From DATIRA01 sp963766505 (GTDB taxonomy: Bacteria > Pseudomonadota > Gammaproteobacteria > Steroidobacterales > Steroidobacteraceae): DNA of 64,000 bases. Below are positions 30,547-38,600 of this stretch, in pieces. The notes beneath the pieces were generated by a model. The model did no database searches and had not been told where the DNA came from. It worked only from the letters and a program-made list of their open reading frames with translations. The position numbers were made by a program, and so were the translations under genes. Where the stretch lies: positions 62,001 to 126,000 of the forward strand of contig CAVYAL010000005.1 in the NCBI GenBank assembly GCA_963766505.1, written 5' to 3'. Every line of letters starts with the position of its first letter. Positions within the stretch are counted from its first letter, which is position 1.

Positions 30547-31226
30547 GCCGACCGCCCGGCGTCGAATTCCGCATCGCTGATCGCGACGAAGCGCACGCGC
30601 ATGCCTGCGCGAAGCCGGAAAGGCTGTTGCGCGCCGGCATCGAAAAGTCTGAGCGGCGTCCTGCCGACGATCTGCCAGCCACCGGGACCGGGCAGCGTGT
30701 AGATACCCGTCCTGCCGCCGGCGATCCCGACCGAGCCGGGCTCCAGCCGGACGCGCGGCTGTGGCCGGCGCGGCACCTCGCGCGCGGCCGCGAAGCCGCC
30801 GATGAAGGCAAAACCGGGCGTGAAACCGAGCATATCCACCCGGTACTCGCCACCAGTGTGGCCGTCGATGAACGCATCGCGGTCCACACCCAACAAATGG
30901 CAGACGTCGTCGAGATCCGGGCCATGATCGCCCCCGTAGCACACGGGCACTTCGACGAGTTCGGCTTCCACGTCGCGGACTGCCGGCACGGACTGCAGCG
31001 CGGCCAACAGGCGCCGTTCGGCCTGCTCCGCGGTCAACTCGGCCAGATCGAACTGCGCAACGCAGCTCGCGATCCCTGCAACACACTCCAGCCAGTCCCC
31101 GGATTCGCGCAGGTGGTCGGCCAGCGCCTGTGCGGAACGTGTATCCGCGCAGTCGGCGGCAACCAGGTCGTCACCACAGGAATAGGCGCGCGCACTCAAT
31201 GCTGCCGGATCTTCATGCACAGGCAC
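30543..31226 (-). CDS. pxpB: 5-oxoprolinase subunit B
   Basis: 227 aa. VPVCYGGDHGPDLDDVC, YRVDMLGFTPGFAFIGG, VPRRPQPRVRLEPGSVGIAG and TGIYTLPGPGGWQIVGRTP are the KipI/PxpB hallmarks. I chose GTG 31226 because AAGGAG lies 9 nt upstream; GTG 31220 is the alternative. The start overlaps the end of pxpA by 14 nt. Confidence 0.9.
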   Translation of the reverse strand: MPVHEDPAALSARAYSCGDDLVAADCADTRSAQALADHLRESGDWLECVAGIASCVAQFDLAELTAEQAERRLLAALQSVPAVRDVEAELVEVPVCYGGDHGPDLDDVCHLLGVDRDAFIDGHTGGEYRVDMLGFTPGFAFIGGFAAAREVPRRPQPRVRLEPGSVGIAGGRTGIYTLPGPGGWQIVGRTPLRLFDAGAQQPFRLRAGMRVRFVAISDAEFDAGRSA

Positions 31227-31956
31227 GAACCTCGACTCCTTCGTTTTCGAGCGCATCGCGTACCGCACGGGCGGCCGCCGCGGCACCCGGCGTGTCGCCA
31301 TGAATACACAGGGTGTCCGCACGCACGGAAACGGTGTTTCCATCGGGGCACTGCACACGGCCGTCGCGGGCAAGCGCGACGGCCTGGCGCTGAATCTGCG
31401 CTATATCGCCATGGACGGCGCCCGGCTCGGAACGCGGTACGAGCTGCCCGTCGTACCGGTACGCGCGATCGACGAATGCCTCCGCGACGAATCGCAGCCC
31501 GTGTGCATGCGCTGCCGCCTCGAGCTCGGTCCCCGGCTGCCCGACCAACGCGGGCGTGCCCTGCATCCCGGCAACGACGCCGGCGATGATGTCGGCGAGT
31601 TCCGCGTCGACGACTGCATCCGTGTACAGGGTGCCGTGGGGTTTTACGTGCGAGACCGCCGCTCCCAGGCGGACCGCCTCGCGGCTGAAGTCCCGCAGCT
31701 GAGAGCGCAGCGCATCACGCAGCAGGTCGCCGACCATGAAGCGACTCCGTCGTCCGAACCCCTCCCGATCCGGATAGGCGGGATGCGCACCTATGCTCAC
31801 GCCGTTGGCAAGCGCCTCGCGTATCGTCGCCGCGATGCTCCCGGCATCCCCGGCGTGACCGCCGCAGGCTATGTTGCAGCTCGAAACCACCTGCAGCAGC
31901 TCCGCATCGTACGCATCGCCTTCGCCCAGGTCCGCATTCAGATCGATCGTCGTCAC
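31213..31956 (-). CDS. pxpA: 5-oxoprolinase subunit A (LamB/YcsF family)
   Basis: 247 aa from GTG 31956. The conserved IDLNADLGEG, SCNIACGGHAGD, SIGAHPAYPDREGFGRR, VKPHGTLY and FVAEAFVDRAY motifs are present. The GTG start overlaps the rsgA stop (GTGA), so translation is probably coupled to rsgA. Confidence 0.94.
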   Translation of the reverse strand: MTTIDLNADLGEGDAYDAELLQVVSSCNIACGGHAGDAGSIAATIREALANGVSIGAHPAYPDREGFGRRSRFMVGDLLRDALRSQLRDFSREAVRLGAAVSHVKPHGTLYTDAVVDAELADIIAGVVAGMQGTPALVGQPGTELEAAAHAHGLRFVAEAFVDRAYRYDGQLVPRSEPGAVHGDIAQIQRQAVALARDGRVQCPDGNTVSVRADTLCIHGDTPGAAAAARAVRDALENEGVEVRACA

Positions 31957-32993
31957 CCGTTTCCGTCTCCCTTGCTGCGACGTTTTTGCGACAGGACCGA
32001 CTTGTACAGATGCCCGAGCGCCCTGTCCCGCGCCCGGCGCTCGGCAATCGTCTCGGTATTGCGCCGCTCTTCGGCCCGCAGCTTGCGGAATCGTTCGAGC
32101 CGCCCCGGATCGAGCATGCCCGCCTCGATCGCGGCCCGCACCGCGCAACCGGGCTCGGCCTCGTGATGGCAGTCGGAAAAGCGGCAGTCCGCCGCTAGCG
32201 CCGGGATTTCGCTGAATACATCGTCGAGCGCGGCCCCGCTTTCGACGAGTCGCAGTTCACGCATGCCCGGTGTGTCGATCAGCCAGCCGCCCTGCGGAAG
32301 CCTGTGCATCGACCGGGATGTCGTGGTATGCCGCCCGCGCTGATCATCTTCGCGAACGTCGCAGGTCTCCTGGCCTGCCCCCGTCAGGGTATTGATCAGC
32401 GTGGACTTGCCCACGCCGGAGGAACCCAGCAACGCAACGGTCTGCCCGGGGCCACACCACGGCCGCAACCTGTCCACGTCGCCCGGATCGCGGGCATCCA
32501 TGGCTTCGACCAGCAGGCTGTTGCCGAGTGCACGGGCACGTGCAACGTACGGTTCCACCGACTCGACCATGTCGGCCTTGGTAATGACAACCACGGGAAA
32601 AGCGCCGGCCTCGTAGGCGACGGCCAGGTAGCGCTCCAGCCGAGCCACGTTGAAGTCCCGGTTGGCGGAGGTGACGATGAACACCGTGTCGACATTGGCC
32701 GCAATTGACTGCACCGTACCCGACGTACCCGCGGCGCCGCGCTTGAACACACCGAAGCGATCGAGCATGCGATTGATCCTCGATCCGTCGCTATCAACCA
32801 GCACCCAGTCCCCGACCGTCAACCGGAGTGCCGCGCTCTTGCCGGAAAGCGCCAGGAATGCTTCGAATCCATCGCCCTTGACCTCGACTCGTTGGCGCTG
32901 CACGGCCACGACCCGAGCGGGCACGCAAGGCGTGTCTGCGTCGACCTGCGCCGCGAAGAAACTGCGCCAGCCCAGCGATTCCAGTTCGTTCAT
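31953..32993 (-). CDS. rsgA: Small ribosomal subunit biogenesis GTPase RsgA
   Basis: 346 aa. An OB-fold N-terminus is followed by a circularly permuted GTPase (ITKADMVES = G4, LLGSSGVGKSTLINTL = G1, RGRHTTT = G2, DTPGMREL = G3). A zinc-binding end contains DCRFSDCHHEAEPGC. Late-stage 30S assembly factor. Diverges from the SDR gene, with 67 nt between. Confidence 0.95.
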   Translation of the reverse strand: MNELESLGWRSFFAAQVDADTPCVPARVVAVQRQRVEVKGDGFEAFLALSGKSAALRLTVGDWVLVDSDGSRINRMLDRFGVFKRGAAGTSGTVQSIAANVDTVFIVTSANRDFNVARLERYLAVAYEAGAFPVVVITKADMVESVEPYVARARALGNSLLVEAMDARDPGDVDRLRPWCGPGQTVALLGSSGVGKSTLINTLTGAGQETCDVREDDQRGRHTTTSRSMHRLPQGGWLIDTPGMRELRLVESGAALDDVFSEIPALAADCRFSDCHHEAEPGCAVRAAIEAGMLDPGRLERFRKLRAEERRNTETIAERRARDRALGHLYKSVLSQKRRSKGDGNG

Positions 32994-33060
32994 TTCGCGC
33001 ACCGCCAGATCGCTTCTGATATACACTGCCTGACATGATACAGCGAGCGAGGGAATCGCG

Positions 33061-33795
33061 ATGAAGGTTGCGCTCATAACCGGAGCGAGCTCGGGCATCG
33101 GCGCCGCTGCGGCAATCGAGTTTGCGGATGGGGGCTGGTCGGTGATGGCCGCGGGACGAAACGCTGCCCGGCTCGAGGAAGTCGCCGTCGCATCCGACAA
33201 CATCGCCACCTGGGAGGGCGATCTCGACTCGTCGGATGCCTGTGACGAACTCGTTGCGGACACGATCGAAGAGTTCGGCCGCATCGACTGTCTCGTAAAC
33301 TCCGCGGGCATACTGGTCCGCGGCAACGCAGCCGAGACCGGCGACGACGACTGGCGGGACACGATGCACGTCAATCTCGACGTGCCTTTCTATCTCAGCC
33401 GCGCGGCCCTGCCCTACCTGCTGAATACGGCGGGCAGCATCGTCAACATCGCATCGGACTGGGGTCTGCGCGGCGGTGCCGACCACGTCGCCTACTGCGC
33501 CAGCAAGGGCGGCCTGGTCATGCTCACCCGGGCCATGGCAAAGGATCACGCCCGCGCGGGTCTGCGCGTGAACGCCATCTGCCCCGGCGACGTGGACACG
33601 CCGATGCTGGCCGGCGAAGCCGAGGAACTGGGCGAGGATCTCGACAACTACCTCGCGGCAGCCGCCGACGACAATCCCAACGGCCGCATCGCGGAACCCG
33701 GTGAGATTGCATCGCTCGCGCTGTACCTGGCCAGCGACGCGGCACGGCACATCACCGGGACCACGATTGCCATCGACGGCGGTGCGACGGCCTGA
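33061..33795 (+). CDS. SDR-family oxidoreductase
   Basis: The 244-aa Rossmann dehydrogenase has a TGASSGIG cofactor loop, CLVNSAG, catalytic Ser in IVNIASDWG and YCASKGG (Tyr-x3-Lys), and ends ITGTTIAIDGGATA. Resembles 3-oxoacyl-ACP reductase-type SDRs; substrate unknown. Confidence 0.85.
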   Translation: MKVALITGASSGIGAAAAIEFADGGWSVMAAGRNAARLEEVAVASDNIATWEGDLDSSDACDELVADTIEEFGRIDCLVNSAGILVRGNAAETGDDDWRDTMHVNLDVPFYLSRAALPYLLNTAGSIVNIASDWGLRGGADHVAYCASKGGLVMLTRAMAKDHARAGLRVNAICPGDVDTPMLAGEAEELGEDLDNYLAAAADDNPNGRIAEPGEIASLALYLASDAARHITGTTIAIDGGATA

Positions 33796-33800
33796 ACGAT

Positions 33801-33934
33801 TGCCTGCAGGAGCGCTTCACGAAGCGCGATCGCGGGCCGGGGCCCGCTCCTGCAATCGTGACCCGATCGCGGGCCGAGGCCCGCTCCTACAGGTGGTTTG
33901 CAGGAGCGGTTCTGGAACCGCGACCCGATCGCAA
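33801..33934. repeat. REP/BIME-like palindromic repeat cluster
   Basis: Three related palindromic units. 33806-33854 pairs GCAGGAGC with GCTCCTGC around GCGGGCC-type arms. 33864-33892 repeats GATCGCGGGCCGAGGCCCGC. 33901-33933 repeats GCAGGAGCGGTTC / GAACCGC and GACCCGATCGC. Lies between convergent genes, as REP elements typically do. Confidence 0.75.
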
Positions 33935-33939
33935 TGAGT

Positions 33940-35256
33940 TCACGCGCCCGAAAAATCCACGCCGCTGAAGACCAGCGACGGCGACAGCGTCGACGCATAC
34001 GGATAGGGGTCGTTGCCGACCATCTCGAGCCTGGTGAACAGGTCGCGCAAATTACCCGTCACGTTCATTTCGCCCACGGGGCGGCCGATCCTGCCATTCT
34101 CGATCACGTGCCCGCGCAAGCCGAGCGAGAAGTCGCCCGTGGTGCCGTCCGCGTTGCCGCCGAGCCAGGAAGTAACGTAAATGCCGTCGCCGACCTCGGA
34201 CAGCAGTTCCTCGAGGCTCCGATTTCCGGGCGTGACGACGCGGTTCGACGGCGACCCCGTTGTGGGCGTCATGTTGCCCTTGCGGCCGTAATAGGTGTCG
34301 ACGTACACGTTCCTGACGACACCGTCTTCGACGATCGGCAGCGCCCGGGCTGAAATCCCTTCGTCGTCGTAGCGGCGCGAGGCGAGCCCCCGGACGATCA
34401 GCGGATCGTCGACGATCGTGAGGGTCCTGCTAAACGCCTGCTCGCCGATGAGCGGCGCCCAGAAAGAGCGGTCCTGCTGGATGCTGCGGGCATCGGCTGG
34501 GCCGAGCAGGCGGCCGATCAGCGACGCCGCGGCCCTTGCATCGACCACCATCGCCGCCTTGACCGTGGGGCCTTTCTCCGAACCCAGCCGCGACGCGGTT
34601 CGCTCCAGCGCCTGCCGGCCAACTTCCTCCGGGTCGGGCAGATCGGCGACATGGGCGCCGCCGGCATAGAACCAGTCTTCGGCGCGCCTGTCGCCCTGGT
34701 CGCGCAGCGTCACGGACGCACCGAACCAGCAATAGGTCGAGCGCTGTTCGTCGAGGAAGCCGTTGCTGCTCGCCGATGCCGATCGCTGCGTTCCGTCATA
34801 GACGCCCGAGGTCGCCGAGATCACGTCCCCGTGTTCGTGCGCGACTTCGTCGAGTGCACGGCACCATGCGATACGCTGCTCGCGTTCCAGTGCCGCAACG
34901 CTCGCGTCCACGAGATCGAGATCGTCGGCGGGGCGGTCCCGGAACAACTTCTCCGGCGTAATCCGGCGATACTCGTCAGGCTCCAGCGCCGCGGTAATGG
35001 CAACGGCCTCGGTGATGAAATCCTGCAGCCGCTCGGGATGCAGATCCGTCGTCGCGTGGCTCGAGTAACGGCCGCCCGCGTAAATGCGGATACCGAGATT
35101 CTGCGAAGTCGTGTCCTTGACTTTCTCGAGCTTGCCGTCGCGATACTCGAACTCGACGTCCCGGCTCTGACTGGCCGTGGACCACGCGTCCTCCGCACCG
35201 GACTTCTGCGCGAGTTCCACGGCCTGGGCAGCACGTGCCTTGAGATCAACCGACAT
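33940..35256 (-). CDS. pmbA: Metallopeptidase-like TldE/PmbA
   Basis: The 438-aa cytoplasmic partner of TldD lacks the HExxxH motif, as expected. Markers are DVEFEYRDGKLEKVKDTTSQNLGIR (written here in short), TYYGRKGNMTPTTGSPSN and VTSWLGGNADGTTGDFSLGLRG. The TldD/TldE heterodimer degrades unfolded peptides and matures modified peptides such as microcin B17. Starts 10 nt before the end of tldD, on the same strand. Confidence 0.92.
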   Translation of the reverse strand: MSVDLKARAAQAVELAQKSGAEDAWSTASQSRDVEFEYRDGKLEKVKDTTSQNLGIRIYAGGRYSSHATTDLHPERLQDFITEAVAITAALEPDEYRRITPEKLFRDRPADDLDLVDASVAALEREQRIAWCRALDEVAHEHGDVISATSGVYDGTQRSASASSNGFLDEQRSTYCWFGASVTLRDQGDRRAEDWFYAGGAHVADLPDPEEVGRQALERTASRLGSEKGPTVKAAMVVDARAAASLIGRLLGPADARSIQQDRSFWAPLIGEQAFSRTLTIVDDPLIVRGLASRRYDDEGISARALPIVEDGVVRNVYVDTYYGRKGNMTPTTGSPSNRVVTPGNRSLEELLSEVGDGIYVTSWLGGNADGTTGDFSLGLRGHVIENGRIGRPVGEMNVTGNLRDLFTRLEMVGNDPYPYASTLSPSLVFSGVDFSGA

Positions 35257-36781
35257 TTTCGCCTCCTACCGTCATCTTCGAGACGAGTACCGTGGGGATG
35301 CCCTGTGAGACCGGCACACTCTGGCCGTTCTTGCCACAGGTCCAGCCCCCGGTGTCGAGGCGCGCATCGTTCGCGACCATCGTTATGCGTTGCAGCGATT
35401 CCGGGCCGTTGCCGATGATGTTGACGTCCTTTATCGGTGCAGTGACTTTGCCGTTCTCGACGAGCCAGCCGTTCTTGACATAGAACGTGTAATCGCCGGC
35501 GCCGATCTGCACCTGGCCGTTGGTGTACGTTTCGCAGATGATGCCGCGATCAACGGCCGCGATGATTTCCTCCGTCGTGTGCGGCCCGTCCTCCATGAAG
35601 GTGCAGCTCATGCGCGGCATCGGCGCGTACCGGTAAGACTCGCGCCGGCCCGAACCGGTCGGCTGCAGGCCGTACTGCCTCGCACTGATGGTGTCGTGCA
35701 GGTACGACTTCAGGATGCCGTTCTCGACCAGCACGGTGCGGCCGGCCTCGTTGCCTTCGTCGTCGTAATTCAGCGCGCCGCGCTCGCGGGGGATCGTCGC
35801 CTGGTCGACGACCGTGACAAAGGGTTCCGCGACCTTCTTGCCGATCATGTCGGAATAGATGCTGACGCCCTTGCGGTTGAAGTCGGCCTCCATGCCGTGG
35901 CCAATGGCTTCGTGCAGCAGGATGCCGCTCGCGCCCGACGCGAGGATCACCGGCATTTCACCGGCCGGCGGCCGCCGCGCATCGAACAGGACCATCGTGC
36001 GGTCGACGGCCTCTTTCACCATCGTGTCCAGGCGATCCTCGGTATACCAGCCGAACTCCTCGCGCGCCGCGATATTGGAATAGCCGGACTGGACTTCCTC
36101 GCCGCGCCGCGCAGTAACCGTCACGGTCACTCGCGTCATGGGCCGGTGATCGGTGACAAGCCGGCCGTCGAGGGTGGCGATCATGACTCGCTCGTCCTGG
36201 TCTGCCCAGTACACGGCGACTTTCTCGACCGACTCCTCCATCGACTTCGCCCGGGACTCGACAAACTTCATGAGCGGCAATTTCTTGTCGATGCCGACGT
36301 CGGACCACGGTACCGCGGTCCGGTACAACTCGCCTGCACCCTGTGCGACGAACTTTTGTGGCGCCACGACCTTGTTGCCGGCCGCAATCGCCGCAGCGGT
36401 ACGCGCCGCGGCCAGCATGGCCGGCAGGGCCAGGTCCTCCGTGAAGGCATAACCGGTCTGCTCGCCGATGACGACGCGCAATCCGACACCCTGCTGGATG
36501 TCGGAGCTCGCGCTGGAGACGATGCCGTCTTCCAGCGTCAGGAAATTCGTGCGGCTGTGCTGGAAGTAGAGGTCCGCGGCATCGGCACCGTTTGCCGACA
36601 GCTCGCTCATGACCCTCGCGGTGGTCGCCTGGTCGACGCCGAACCATTCCATGAAAGGATTTTCGGGTGTCTTGTCCGCGACCGTCATCGCCTGCTGAAT
36701 GCCGCAGCCCGACAGGAACGCGGGCATCGTGAGCACGGCACCACTCGCCGCAGCTCCACCGAGAAATTCTCTGCGTTTCAT
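35246..36781 (-). CDS. tldD: TldD-family metalloprotease with Tat-type/lipoprotein signal
   Basis: 511 aa from ATG 36781. The zinc motif HEAIGHGME and the late GGWTCGKNGQSVPVSQGIP are typical of TldD. Unusually, the N-terminus is MKRREFLGGAAASGAVLTMP, with a twin arginine and then a lipobox-like LSGC (Cys26). That predicts export and possibly lipid anchoring, while the adjacent PmbA has no signal. Confidence 0.9.
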   Translation of the reverse strand: MKRREFLGGAAASGAVLTMPAFLSGCGIQQAMTVADKTPENPFMEWFGVDQATTARVMSELSANGADAADLYFQHSRTNFLTLEDGIVSSASSDIQQGVGLRVVIGEQTGYAFTEDLALPAMLAAARTAAAIAAGNKVVAPQKFVAQGAGELYRTAVPWSDVGIDKKLPLMKFVESRAKSMEESVEKVAVYWADQDERVMIATLDGRLVTDHRPMTRVTVTVTARRGEEVQSGYSNIAAREEFGWYTEDRLDTMVKEAVDRTMVLFDARRPPAGEMPVILASGASGILLHEAIGHGMEADFNRKGVSIYSDMIGKKVAEPFVTVVDQATIPRERGALNYDDEGNEAGRTVLVENGILKSYLHDTISARQYGLQPTGSGRRESYRYAPMPRMSCTFMEDGPHTTEEIIAAVDRGIICETYTNGQVQIGAGDYTFYVKNGWLVENGKVTAPIKDVNIIGNGPESLQRITMVANDARLDTGGWTCGKNGQSVPVSQGIPTVLVSKMTVGGENVG

Positions 36782-36850
36782 TCGTCTCCTTCCCCTGTTT
36801 TTCGTAAAGTTCATGCTTAGATGCGGCAAGATGCCATTAAGTTGCATAAA

Positions 36851-37669
36851 TCATGCCGTGTCGCGCTCCGCGCCGGACTCCGGCAGCTTGCGCACGAGCA
36901 CGCGAACCTTGCTCGCGATGGGCACCCAGCGGTAGAACGCGTTGGCCGCAGGCTTGTTCGAATACGTGCGCCACACAACGAGTTCGAAGCCCGTTCGATC
37001 GAGCAGGTATTCGAATGAACTGCGACAAAACTCGTTCACGTGGCCCGGCCGCCAGTCTGGCGCATATTTGGCGTTCTTGAGACCGGCGTTCTTGAGGATT
37101 CGCTTCAGTTTATAGCTGAACGAGCCGGTGTTCGGAAACTCGAGCAGTGCAAGACCGTTGTCCTTCAGCAGCGCCCCGATCTTTTGCATGGCGAGAATCG
37201 AATCGGGGAGGTGCTCGAGCACATGGCGAAGCGCAACGACGTCGTAACGGCGGTCGTCCGGGTTATCGTAGCGGAGAAAATCGGACACGAGCACCTCGAT
37301 ACCCTGGTCTTCGCGAATCGCATCCGCCGCGCGCTGCGACAACTCCATGCCGGCGACCTCCCAGCCGGCTTCACGCGCAAGATGCAGCAGTCCCGCGTTG
37401 CCACAGCCGATGTCCATGATCGACCGGGGTGAACGCGCGTATTGCTGCAGGAAGTTCCAGCTGTCGACGTTGAGCCGATTCGACCGGTGCCCGGCGTCGC
37501 GCGGGCTGATGTAGACCTCCGTGTACTGGGTCTGGTCCACGCCGCAGTCGAGATCGTAGTTCCACAGCGAGCAATTGTCGCACCTGTAATAAACGAGGTC
37601 GCGATTCCTGCCGTCCTTCATCCACGGCCGCAGGTTCGCACTTCCGCACAGGCGGCAGTTGCTGATCAT
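36851..37669 (-). CDS. Class I SAM-dependent methyltransferase with N-terminal zinc ribbon
   Basis: 272 aa. An N-terminal CRLCGS / CDNCSLW zinc ribbon precedes a methyltransferase domain (IMDIGCGNAGLLHLAREAGWEV, VVALRHVLEHLPD). This layout is common in sugar/polyketide-type methyltransferases of the Methyltransf_13-like class. Substrate unknown. Its start overlaps the rhomboid gene stop by one base. Confidence 0.8.
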   Translation of the reverse strand: MISNCRLCGSANLRPWMKDGRNRDLVYYRCDNCSLWNYDLDCGVDQTQYTEVYISPRDAGHRSNRLNVDSWNFLQQYARSPRSIMDIGCGNAGLLHLAREAGWEVAGMELSQRAADAIREDQGIEVLVSDFLRYDNPDDRRYDVVALRHVLEHLPDSILAMQKIGALLKDNGLALLEFPNTGSFSYKLKRILKNAGLKNAKYAPDWRPGHVNEFCRSSFEYLLDRTGFELVVWRTYSNKPAANAFYRWVPIASKVRVLVRKLPESGAERDTA

Positions 37670-38333
37670 CAGTTCCGGCGCCTCCCCCAATGCCGCAGCA
37701 GCAGGAAGCCGAATAACATGCCCCCGAGGTGGGCGAAGTGAGCGATTCCCGGCGCATAGCCACTGACGCCGAGGAACAGCTCCAGAAGGCCGTAGACGAT
37801 CACGAATACCTTGGCTTTCATCGGAATCGGCGGGAACAGCAGCATGACCCTCCGGTTCGGGAATGCCATACCGTATGCGAGCAGGATACCGAAGAGCCCG
37901 CCCGACGCGCCGAGCGTCGGATACACGCCGCCCTGGATCTCGACGACGATGAGCTGGATGATCCCGGCGCCGATGATGCAGGTCATGTAGTAGATCAGGA
38001 ACCTCTGCGGCCCCATCAGGCGCTCGAGATCGCGCCCGAACATCCACAGGCCGAACATGTTGAAGAAAATATGCCCCAGGTAGTCGGTGCTGTGCAGGAA
38101 ACCATAGGTGACGAGCTGCCAGGGCATGAACGATGGCCGGCTCTCGGGCGCGATTTGTGCAAGAAGTTCGGGCGGATGTTGATCGGCCACAGCGCGAAAT
38201 TCTTCAGCATGAACTCGAACTGGAACTGCTGCAGCGCGAACACGAGACCGTTCGCGATGAGCAAGGCAAAAATGACGTTCGGTATGGCGCTGTTGTCGAC
38301 CGGGCGCCGGTAGCCGTGTCCGGATTGGTTCAA
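37669..38333 (-). CDS. Rhomboid-family intramembrane serine protease, one indel
   Basis: About 221 aa from a probable TTG at 38333 (AAGGGA lies 6 nt upstream). N-terminal SAIPNVIFALLIANGLVFALQQ, ALWP, then a one-base shift near 38190, continuing WQLVTYGFLHS and HIFFNMFGLWMFG. The nucleophile motif GASGGLFG and the distal histidine in IAHFAHLGGMLFG are present. Six TM helices expected. Confidence 0.87.
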
Positions 38334-38391
38334 TGTGCGTCCCTTGATTGTGATCGGCGGCTGCAGAATAGTGGCATGTTTGGGGTGTCGG

Positions 38392-38600
38392 TCACCAGCC
38401 GCCCCCGCCGCCCCCGCCGCCGCCACCACCAGAGAATCCGCCCCCGCCGCCGCCTGACGACGAACCGGGCGGCGTCACAGAGCTGCTGATGGCCGAACCG
38501 AGGCCGGTCGAGACTGATCCGATGTTGCGGCTGAGACTGGACCGGTTCCAGGACCCGCTGTACCAGGACGGCTGGTAAGCGCGTCCGTCAGGCCCGCGGC
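38392..38600 (-). CDS. C-terminal fragment of a DUF2207-type membrane protein (chimeric fusion partner)
   Basis: In frame with the sensor upstream, the last 70 or so residues change character. YQPSWYSGSWNR, SAISSSVTPPGSSS and a poly-glycine end FSGGGGGGGGGGGW form the typical tail of DUF2207/YgcG-like membrane proteins. It fits the rhomboid-side genome and not the sensor. Confidence 0.7.

Noticed and set aside
30402..31589. Plus-strand open frame of 395 codons
   Set aside because: Antisense to pxpB/pxpA; no domain, low-complexity arginine-rich ending.
33801..33934. CRISPR-like repeats
   Set aside because: Units are palindromic, unequal and without regular spacers; they fit REP/BIME elements. 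No cas genes are present.
35390..36820. Plus-strand open frame of 476 codons
   Set aside because: Antisense to tldD; the composition (many R, H, D) is typical of a mirror frame, and tldD is clearly the real gene.
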